Below, piece by piece: positions 1 through 7,038 of a DNA stretch of 44,305 nt. A program made the position numbers and the translations under genes. The DNA is taken from NCBI GenBank assembly GCA_023426225.1, contig JAFABD010000148.1, forward strand, positions 1 through 44,305, given 5' to 3'. Every line of letters begins with the position of its first letter. Position 1 is the stretch's first letter. This DNA comes from Pseudomonadota bacterium (GTDB lineage Bacteria; Pseudomonadota; Alphaproteobacteria; Sphingomonadales; Sphingomonadaceae). The notes under the pieces were generated by a model. The model saw nothing but the letters and a program-made list of their open reading frames with translations, was not told the DNA's origin and did no database searches.

Positions 1-3000
1 GCCATAGGCACCCGCGGTCGGCACATAGGTCGCGCTCGTCCCGCTGATCGTCACCGTCCCCTTGCTCGGCGCGGTCCCGACGGCAAGCGTCGTGTAGACG
101 CCGCTCGGCAGCAGCGTGATCGCCTGCCCCGCACTGTTATGGGGCACGTCGGCGCTGACATTCGCCACGGTCGGCGCGGCCGGTGTCGCGATCGTCACGC
201 TCACGGTCGCGGGCGCAGACGTGCCGCCCGGACCCGTCGCGGTATAGGTAAAGCTGTCCGCGCCGAAATAGCCGGTCGCAGGCGTATAGGTGACGACGTC
301 GCCCGCGACGCTGGTCGTGCCATGCGCCGGTGCCGTCGCGACTGCCACGCTCGTGTGCGGTCCGCCGCTGATGCTCGCAGCCAGGTCGATCGTCGTGCCG
401 GCGCTGTTATACGGTACGGCTACGCCCGAACGGTTGGCGGCAATCGGCGCCGCGACGACGGTGATCGACTGGCTGATCGTCGTCGCTGGATCGTAATTGG
501 CGTCTCCCGCCTGGGTCGCCGTGACGACGCAGTTCCCCGCACCGATGAAACTGACGCTGTTCCCCGAAATCGTGCAAACAGCGGCACTGGCGCCATTGAT
601 CGCATAACCGGGCGTCAGCCCCGCCGACGAGGTCGCGGAAACGCTGTAACTGCCGCCGACAGCCGCCGTACCGGGGGGCGTGGTGGTGAACGTCAGCGTC
701 TGGTCGCCCTTGGCGATCGTGCCGCTGATCACGCTTCCGGTCGCGGTAACCGCCGGGCTGTCGCTATCGCTCACGCCGATCCGGTAGCTGAAGGCGCCCG
801 CTGTGGTCGGCGTTCCGCTGACCGCGCCCGTGGTCTGGTTCAGGCTCGTACCCGCGGGCAACGTTCCTGCCGCAATGCTGTATTGATAGGGCGGCACGCC
901 GCCGGTCGCGGGGTTACTCTGCGCAAAGGCGACACCGACCTTGGTGGTTCCCGCCGCCGTGCTGCTGACGGCGAGCGTTGCGGGCAGCACGGTGAAGCTG
1001 CGCGTCACGGTCGGCGCCGCGTTCCAGTCGGCGTCGCCGGCCTGATCCGCCGCGACGGTGCATGTCCCCTGTGCCACAAGCGTCAGGGTCGTTCCCGCCA
1101 CGGTGCAGACGCTGGTGCTGTTGCTGGAGAACGCGACCGCCAGCCCCGAAGCGGCGCTCGCCGACAACGTCAGCGGCGACGACGAGATAGAGGCGTTGTT
1201 GAGCGCGGCAAAGCTGATCGTCTGATCGCCCTTGCCGACGACAAAGCTCTGCTGAACCTGCGGCGCCGCTGTGTAACTGCCGTTTCCGGCCTGATCGGCA
1301 TTGACGCGGCAGGTGCCGACGCCGGTGAAGGTGACGGTCCCGCCAGAAACCGTACAGACGCTCGAACTTGTCGGGTCGATCGTGAACGTCACGGTCAGGC
1401 CCGAAGTTGCGGTTGCGGCGGGCGTATAGGGGGCGCCGCCCACCTTCGCCGCGCCGGGTGCGGCCGACGTAAAGCTGATCGTCTGGCTGCCGCTCGTTAC
1501 ATTGAAACTCTGCTGAACCTGCGGTGCAGCCGTATAGTTGGTATCGCCGGCCTGGTTGGCGTTGAGCGTGCAGGTGCCGGCGCCGGTGAAGCTCACCGCC
1601 CCGCCGCTGATCGCGCAGACGCTGGCGCTTGCCGAATCCACGGTGAAGGCGACCGCCAGACCCGAAGTCGCCGTCGCGGTGGGCGTATAGGTCGTACCGC
1701 CCACCGTCGCCGAAGTCGGCGCCGTCGAGGTGAAGCTGATCGTCTGCGCGCCGCGTGCGACGGTGAAGCTCTGCGACGATTGTGCAGCCGCATTATAGTT
1801 GGAGTCGCCCGGCTGGTCGGCATTGATCCGGCAGGTACCGACGCCGGTAAAGCTGACGACCCCGCCCGAAATCGTGCACACGCCGTTGCTCGACGAATCC
1901 ACCGTAAAGGCGACCGTCAGCCCCGAAAGCACCGTCGCCACCGGCGTGTAGGTCGCGCCCCCCACCGTCGCCGCGGTCGGCGCCGTCGAACTGAAGCTGA
2001 TGACCTGGACGCCCTTGCCGACGGTGAAACTCTGCTGCAGCTGCGCAGCCGGGTCATAGTTGGCGTTGCCGGCCTGGTTCGCGTTCACCGTGCAGGTGCC
2101 CACGCCGATGAACCGGACTACGGCGCCCGACATTTCGCAAACCGCGCTGCTTGACGCGTCGATCGTCAGCGTGACCGTAAGGCCCGAACTGGAGACTGCG
2201 CTGGGCGCATAGGTCCCGCCCCCGACCCGGGCCGATCCCGGCGCCGTCGACGTGAAGATGATATTCTGCGTTCGGTCCGAAACGATCGTCAGGCGGAACG
2301 TGTTGCTCGCGGTCTGGCCGATCGAATCCGTGACCGTAACGGTGAAATCGGTCGCGTTGAGGGTTGAGGTCGGCGTGCCGGAAATCGCGCCGGTGGCACT
2401 GGCAAAGCTGAGCCCGGACGGCAAGGTTCCGCCGCTGAGCGCATAGGTATAGGGCGTCTTGCCGCCGCTCCCGACGATGGGAGTCTTGTTGTTGAAGGTC
2501 GAAAGGTTGACCGACCCGGTGTAGGAGCTCTCCACCTGCGTCGCGACAAGCTGGCTGTAGACGGTGAACGTCCGGCTCGTCGAATCGCCCGAGCTGTTCC
2601 CCGCCGCATCGGCGGCCCGCGCCTTGACCGTGTGCGACCCGGCCGAAAGTCCGGTCAGCGTATAGGTCCAGTTGCCGCTGCCGTCGGCGGTCGCCGTACC
2701 ATTGGCGGTGCCGTCCAGATAGACGGTGATCGTCACGTTGGGTTCGCCCGTGCCGCTCACGGTCAGGTTGGTCACCGCCCGCTCGGAAGATGCCGCCGGG
2801 CTGACGACCACCGGCGCGTTGGGCGCTGTTGTGTCGACCGTCCAGCTATAGGTTGCGGCCGAGCTGGTGCCGGCGACGTTCGTCGCACGGACGGCGAAGC
2901 TGTGGCTGCCGTCGGACAGGCCGGAATAGGTCTTGGGGCTCGTGCAGCTCGTGAACGGGCCGCCGTCGAGCGAACACTCGGCCGTGCCGCTGCCCAGGCT

Positions 3001-4593
3001 GAACTGGAAGGCCGCGCTCGCGCTGTTGGTGAGCGCGGGCGGGGTCGAGGACAGCGTCGGCGTCGCCGGTACGACGGCATAGCTAAACTGGTTGGCAGCC
3101 CCCGTAGCGCTCGTGCCGGTCGGTGTGGTGACCGTGACGTTCACGGTCCCGGCGCTGGCGGCGGGTGACGTCGCGGTGATCTGGGTTCCGCTGTCGACGT
3201 TGAAGCTGGCCGCCGCCGTGCCGCCGAAATTGACCGCCGTGGCCCCGGTGAAACCGGTACCGGTAAGGACGACCGTGGTCCCGCCGGTGGTGGGGCCGCC
3301 GGTCGGCGACAGTCCCGTGACGGTGGGCGCAACGATCAGATTGTTGGTCAGGCTGAAGTTCGTCGACGCGCTGCCGGCGGTTGCGGTCACCGAATAGCTG
3401 CCGCCGCTTCCATTCGCGGTGAACGTCCCGGCATCGGCCACGCCGTTCGAATCGGTGTTGACGGTGATCGTGTTGCTGCTGTTCGAGAAGGTGCCGCTGG
3501 CACCCGACCCCGGCGCGGTGAACGTGACGGGGGTATTGGCGATCACAGCGTTCGAGCCGTCCTTCACCGTCACGCTGAGCGGCGTCGCGAAGGCGGTGCC
3601 GGTGTTGGTGCTCTGGCTGTTCCCGCTCGTAACCGTGACCGATGCGGGCGTCTGCACCACAGCGATCGTCGTGGCGTCGCTCGCGGTCGCTGAACCGGCC
3701 GCATTGCCACCCGACAACGTGACGCTGGGCGTCAGGCTGGTGGCGGCATTGGACGCGATGTTTAGCCGCAAGGTGAGGGGATTGCCGCTGCCGCCATTGT
3801 TGATCGTGTTCGAATAGGTGCAGCGGGTGGAGGTGCAACTCCACCCCGAACCGGAGCCGGAATTATACGTCATGCCCGGTGGCAGGCTGAACGTAAGCGA
3901 CAGGTCCGTGCCGGTATTCGCGCCGCTGGCGCTGGGCGTTATCGTGTAATCCACCGTGCCGCCCTGCTGCGGCGTCCCGACGTGCGACATCGAAACGCCA
4001 AGCGACAGGCTGGAGTCGACATAGGGCGTGCAAGTGACGGTGACACTGGTCGTCGAGCTGTAGATCGGATGATCGATCGACATGCCGACGCCCCGCAAGC
4101 CGGCGGCAACCGTATAATATCCGGTGTAGGTGCCGATAGCAGCTGCGTCCGGCGTCACCCTCGCTCCGGCCGGCAGGCCGATGATGCTGTTGTTGATTCG
4201 GAATCGAATTCGCACGCCGCCCGATGTGCCGGAATATTGCGTGACGTTCGCCGTAAAGTCGAGCCTGTCGCCGACGGTGAAGGGCAAAATGCCGGGAACA
4301 AAATTGTTCCCGATGTTGTCCGTATAATCGCTAACCGCCGCAATCATCGACGTCGCGTATTGTGTGTTGATGTTCCTCGCCGTCGTGCCGGGTTGCTGCG
4401 GGTTGCCTGATACAATCTGCGCGGTGAAGTCGATCGCCCCGCTATTGACCGCCATGCAGCCTGGGCTTTGCGCCCGTACCGAAGCAGGAAGAAAAAGCGT
4501 CGTTGCCACCGCAGCAGCAACAAGAGCACCACCAAAACGGCGAGCACGACGTACGAACGCAGCACGCATACCCGAACAGGCGCCTACTTTCAT
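1..4593 (-). CDS. Secreted giant Ig-like repeat protein (C-terminus outside window)
   Basis: The reading frame is open for 1,531 codons from an ATG at 4593, preceded by an AAAGGGGGG Shine-Dalgarno, to the window edge. A Sec signal peptide covers about residues 1-42, with a likely cleavage after VRA before QSPGC. Then follow an unassigned domain, a DUF11-like segment (about 190-290), a Big-1-like domain, an IPT/TIG domain (motif GPTTGGTTVVLTGTGF), further bacterial Ig-like domains, a putative-Ig (He_PIG) domain, and a run of 87-residue Ig-like repeats each carrying one Cys pair. Such proteins are usually surface-exposed or secreted adhesin or matrix components, often ending in an autotransporter barrel, but the C-terminus is not visible here, so the export route is unknown. 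It is divergent from a tail-collar gene. The function as an adhesin is inferred; the coding assignment is firm. Confidence 0.9.
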   Translation of the reverse strand, partial: MKVGACSGMRAAFVRRARRFGGALVAAAVATTLFLPASVRAQSPGCMAVNSGAIDFTAQIVSGNPQQPGTTARNINTQYATSMIAAVSDYTDNIGNNFVPGILPFTVGDRLDFTANVTQYSGTSGGVRIRFRINNSIIGLPAGARVTPDAAAIGTYTGYYTVAAGLRGVGMSIDHPIYSSTTSVTVTCTPYVDSSLSLGVSMSHVGTPQQGGTVDYTITPSASGANTGTDLSLTFSLPPGMTYNSGSGSGWSCTSTRCTYSNTINNGGSGNPLTLRLNIASNAATSLTPSVTLSGGNAAGSATASDATTIAVVQTPASVTVTSGNSQSTNTGTAFATPLSVTVKDGSNAVIANTPVTFTAPGSGASGTFSNSSNTITVNTDSNGVADAGTFTANGSGGSYSVTATAGSASTNFSLTNNLIVAPTVTGLSPTGGPTTGGTTVVLTGTGFTGATAVNFGGTAAASFNVDSGTQITATSPAASAGTVNVTVTTPTGTSATGAANQFSYAVVPATPTLSSTPPALTNSASAAFQFSLGSGTAECSLDGGPFTSCTSPKTYSGLSDGSHSFAVRATNVAGTSSAATYSWTVDTTAPNAPVVVSPAASSERAVTNLTVSGTGEPNVTITVYLDGTANGTATADGSGNWTYTLTGLSAGSHTVKARAADAAGNSSGDSTSRTFTVYSQLVATQVESSYTGSVNLSTFNNKTPIVGSGGKTPYTYALSGGTLPSGLSFASATGAISGTPTSTLNATDFTVTVTDSIGQTASNTFRLTIVSDRTQNIIFTSTAPGSARVGGGTYAPSAVSSSGLTVTLTIDASSSAVCEMSGAVVRFIGVGTCTVNANQAGNANYDPAAQLQQSFTVGKGVQVISFSSTAPTAATVGGATYTPVATVLSGLTVAFTVDSSSNGVCTISGGVVSFTGVGTCRINADQPGDSNYNAAAQSSQSFTVARGAQTISFTSTAPTSATVGGTTYTPTATATSGLAVAFTVDSASASVCAISGGAVSFTGAGTCTLNANQAGDTNYTAAPQVQQSFNVTSGSQTISFTSAAPGAAKVGGAPYTPAATATSGLTVTFTIDPTSSSVCTVSGGTVTFTGVGTCRVNADQAGNGSYTAAPQVQQSFVVGKGDQTISFAALNNASISSSPLTLSASAASGLAVAFSSNSTSVCTVAGTTLTLVAQGTCTVAADQAGDADWNAAPTVTRSFTVLPATLAVSSTAAGTTKVGVAFAQSNPATGGVPPYQYSIAAGTLPAGTSLNQTTGAVSGTPTTAGAFSYRIGVSDSDSPAVTATGSVISGTIAKGDQTLTFTTTPPGTAAVGGSYSVSATSSAGLTPGYAINGASAAVCTISGNSVSFIGAGNCVVTATQAGDANYDPATTISQSITVVAAPIAANRSGVAVPYNSAGTTIDLAASISGGPHTSVAVATAPAHGTTSVAGDVVTYTPATGYFGADSFTYTATGPGGTSAPATVSVTIATPAAPTVANVSADVPHNSAGQAITLLPSGVYTTLAVGTAPSKGTVTISGTSATYVPTAGAYG
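1225..2268 (-). repeat. Four exact-period 261-bp (87-residue) Ig-like repeats
   Basis: Within the giant gene, repeat units begin at 2268, 2007, 1746 and 1485, and a diverged fifth begins at 1224. The spacing is exactly 261 bp each time. Each unit begins with Q-x-I-x-F-x-S, carries a central S-x-V-C-x-I/V-S-G-G motif and a G-T-C-x-x-N-A-x-Q-A/P-G segment, and ends in Q-Q/S-S-F-x-V. A further diverged copy starts near 702, after an intervening He_PIG-type domain. The two Cys in each unit probably form a disulfide. Constant length with divergent sequence suggests old tandem duplication held in frame by the fold. Confidence 0.85.
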
Positions 4594-4918
4594 GCACCCC
4601 CCTTTACGAACGCGTCTGCCCACGACGGTTCACGTTCATTGAACGCATGCGTAACAATGTCTCGGGACATGGTTCTTCAAAGCCCCGTTCGTCTATACCG
4701 CATCCTTTGATAGATTTCACCATTTCGGATGCTTCAAACCACTCCTTCCATCGCAAACCAGATACGACGTTGAATTATAAGATCTATTTTGAGCAAAAGT
4801 TACCCGTCCCACCTTTCCCGGCTAAACCGCTTCGGCCTCGCTTACGATTTCTATCGCCGATCTTGGCCGCTATTTTCGAATCACCAACAAGCGAAGTCAA
4901 AATGAAGGGATGTCATCC
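4594..4918. promoter_or_regulatory. AT-rich divergent intergenic region
   Basis: These 325 bp separate the divergent giant Ig-like gene and the tail-collar gene. The stretch from about 4640 to 4910 is much richer in A/T than the surrounding coding DNA, as expected for a promoter region. A TATAAT hexamer reads on the minus strand at 4779-4774 and could serve the giant gene, but no convincing -35 hexamer is seen at the right distance. An AAGGGA ribosome-binding site for the collar gene lies at 4905-4910. Short open frames here have no coding character. Confidence 0.35.
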
Positions 4919-5554
4919 ATGGACCCGTTTATCGGCCAGATCATGCAGGTCGGCTTCCACTATGCGCCAGTAAACTGGCTGAGCTGCAACGGCACGATCA
5001 TGCAGGTCAGTCAGAATCAGGCGTTGTTCGCACTGCTGGGCAACGCTTTCGGCGGCAACGGAACGACGCAATATGCATTGCCCGACGCACGCGGTCGCGT
5101 GTTGATGGGGTCCGGCACGGGTCCTGGTCTTACACCCCGCAAGGATGGCCAGACGGGCGGCGTCGAACAGCAATCCCTCACCCTTGCGCAACTACCCGTT
5201 CACAATCACTAGGCAACGTTCACGCCGGCCGGGAACCCCACCTTTAGTGGTACGCTGATCGCAATCGGCGGCCTGGATTTCCAAAACCAGAGCGCAATGC
5301 CGGCGCCGGGCAGCTACCTCGGGACACTTTCTGATACCGAAACCACACCGACAGTGTATGTGCCGGCGGGCAACGCCACCCTGCCGGCCGCACAAACAGT
5401 GCCGCTGGCGGGCCTGACAGGCACGGTAACCGGAGGCTCGGGTGCCGTGACGATCGCCAATGCGGGCTCAAGCCAGCCGGTGTCGGTGTTGCAGCCGTTC
5501 GTCGCCGTGACCACGATCATCGCCGCAGTCGGCGTGTGGCCGGAACAGCCCTGA
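4919..5554 (+). pseudogene. Phage tail-collar (MdpB-like) protein, interrupted by in-frame amber
   Basis: The start at 4919 (M-D-P-F-I-G-Q-I) matches the usual N-terminus of the microcystin-dependent-protein/tail-collar family and sits at good spacing from AAGGGA; an ATG at 4910 is too close to it. The N-terminal collar domain is clear: W-L-S-C-N-G, then S-Q-N-Q-A-L-F-A-L-L-G, G-G-N-G, and A-L-P-D-A-R-G-R-V. After H-N-H (codon 97) there is a TAG at 5210-5212. The same frame then continues without another stop for 113 codons, beginning A-T-F-T-P-A-G-N and ending at a TGA. One C-to-T change in a CAG codon would explain it. The family is abundant in sphingomonads and its cellular role is poorly known. 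Either a recent pseudogene or a readthrough product is possible. Confidence 0.8.
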
Positions 5555-5654
5555 TCCGTTTACGGACGCCGCCGTGCCTCGCGTGGATATGGCGGCGTCC
5601 TTTCGTCCAGCGAACGCTTTCGGCAAGCGACGAGCCGCCGCCGCATCCACGACT

Positions 5655-5995
5655 TCAGGCCAAGATCGCCTGACAACGCCGCACCTTGTCGGCCGGACGA
5701 AGCTGCGACAGGTGGATGACATGGGGCCCGCCCCGCCCGCAATCGCACTCAATAGCTGTCGTCCTGCAACAGCACATGCCACGGCGCCTCGAACAGCAAC
5801 TCGAAAGGCTGCCGGAAAATCGGCACCGATCGCCGGTGCGATCGCCTCGGCAATGATGATGGGTGCCATGCGCCGCACCTGCGCCAACACCAGCTCCGCC
5901 GGCCTGGGAGCTGTATTCAGGCGGACCTTGCGCCCGACCCGGGGCTCGAAGTCTGCAGGCGTCGCCAGCCGTATCGCGGGTCGGTTTCCTTTCAT
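5655..5995 (-). pseudogene. Degraded DUF6916-like gene (frameshifts and a stop)
   Basis: On the minus strand the frame from ATG 5995 gives A-T-P-A-D-F-E-P-R-V-G-R-K-V-R-L and A-E-L-V-L-A-Q-V, the start of the DUF6916 fold. After G-A-D-F (near 5814) the match moves to another frame, giving R-Q-P-F-E-L-L-F-E-A-P-W and L-L-Q-D-D-S-Y, then a TGA at about 5750. The last part, P-H-V-I-H-L-S-Q-L-R-P-A-D and C-Q-A-I-L-A, is in the third frame and stops at 5655. The three pieces together cover one domain of about 110 residues. This implies at least two frameshifts. It is convergent to the amber-interrupted collar gene, and intact relatives lie at 9,682-10,578. The family assignment is by pattern and has not been searched. 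Nothing else was recognised between 5,555 and 6,197. Confidence 0.6.
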
Positions 5996-6197
5996 CGTCC
6001 GCGGTCTCGATCTTGTGGGCCATCTTGACGTCGCGCCCGACGCGCGCAAAGGCGCCACCTGAACCATTTCGGATGTTGGTCGGCGTCGCCCGGCGGAAAC
6101 AACTCACCCGTTCCCCTGGCGCTGCGGCCAACCTAAAAGGTGCGACGAGTCGTAAAGCCGCAGAGACGGCGCGCAGGATCGATCAGTCAGGCATCTC

Positions 6198-7034
6198 GTG
6201 AACCCTATTGTCACCGCTACGCTGCGGGGGCGGCGCCAGCCGCACCGCCGACATCGCCGCCTTTCCCGCTGGCTCGCGGGTCTGGCCATGCTGCTGGGCG
6301 TCGTTGCGCTGGGTCTTTACGCGGCGGCTGGCTTTTTCAGCCGCGATCCGGTCCGTCTGTTCAATGTTCCTTTGGCGCCGACGTCGGGCGCCGCGCCTGC
6401 CCGACCTTCCTTTGCGGTCCTGCTCTTTTCGGGCGACATGGGGCTGGGCTTCGGCATGAGCCCGGCGATCCTCGACGCGCTGGTTCCCCGGGGGATCCCG
6501 ATCGTCGCCATCGCGTCCTCGACCCGCTTCGCACGGCACCACGATCGCGCCGGAATCGATGCGGCAGTCGCCGATGCGGTCCGGGCGGCGCTGGCGCGCA
6601 CGGGGGCGCGGCAACTGGTGGTGATCGGCCAGTCCTTCGGTGCCGATATCGTCCGCGTCGGCCTGGTTGATCTCCCGGCCGACCTTCGCCGGCACATCGC
6701 CGGCGCCGTGCTGGTCGTGCCCGGCAGCGACGCCTATTTCCGGGCAGACCCGATCGGCATCGCCTATTGGGGCAAGCCCGAGGCCGATGCCGCCGACGCG
6801 CGCCGGCTCGACTGGTTGCCGCTGGTCTGTATCGGGGGAACCGCCGAACGCGATTCGCTCTGCCCGTCGCTCACCATGCCCAATGTCCGCATCCGAATGC
6901 TGGCCGGCGACCATTATCTGGGCCACGATCCCGCGCCCATGCAGCGGACATTGCTGGCCGAACTTGCACTTTTGCCGGCGCTGAAGCAGGAGCGCGGCCC
7001 GGCCGGCACGCCGCGCCCGCAAGCCGGAAACTGA
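6198..7034 (+). CDS. VirJ/AcvB-like periplasmic serine hydrolase (lysyl-PG hydrolase family)
   Basis: This 278-residue protein has an Arg-rich N-terminus, one hydrophobic segment (about 25-46) acting as signal or anchor, and an alpha/beta-hydrolase domain. VirJ-type motifs are present: F-S-G-D-M-G (77-82, canonical SGDGGW), G-Q-S-F-G-A-D with the nucleophile Ser146 in GxSxG, and G-D-H-Y-L-G-H-D carrying the catalytic His. AcvB/VirJ proteins of Agrobacterium and Rhizobium hydrolyse lysyl-phosphatidylglycerol in the periplasm and are usually encoded beside lpiA/mprF, as here (next gene 4 bp downstream). This is the short single-domain form; AcvB itself is longer. The start is a GTG with no obvious Shine-Dalgarno, and an ATG at 6288 would remove the basic leader. 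The substrate is inferred from family and context. Confidence 0.85.
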   Translation: MNPIVTATLRGRRQPHRRHRRLSRWLAGLAMLLGVVALGLYAAAGFFSRDPVRLFNVPLAPTSGAAPARPSFAVLLFSGDMGLGFGMSPAILDALVPRGIPIVAIASSTRFARHHDRAGIDAAVADAVRAALARTGARQLVVIGQSFGADIVRVGLVDLPADLRRHIAGAVLVVPGSDAYFRADPIGIAYWGKPEADAADARRLDWLPLVCIGGTAERDSLCPSLTMPNVRIRMLAGDHYLGHDPAPMQRTLLAELALLPALKQERGPAGTPRPQAGN

Positions 7035-7038
7035 CCCG

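Noticed and set aside
139..2154. A 671-codon plus-strand frame rich in Arg opposite the giant Ig-like gene
   Set aside because: It is antisense to a clearly coding frame with domains, and its Arg/Gly/Asp-rich composition is what GC-rich antisense DNA gives.
4468..4973. Small plus-strand frames in the locus A spacer
   Set aside because: They lack ribosome-binding sites, overlap the signal-peptide region of the giant gene and do not match known proteins.
4919..5554. A prophage at locus A, suggested by the tail-collar protein
   Set aside because: No other phage structural, integrase or lysis gene is present; tail-collar proteins of the MdpB type are common as chromosomal non-phage genes.
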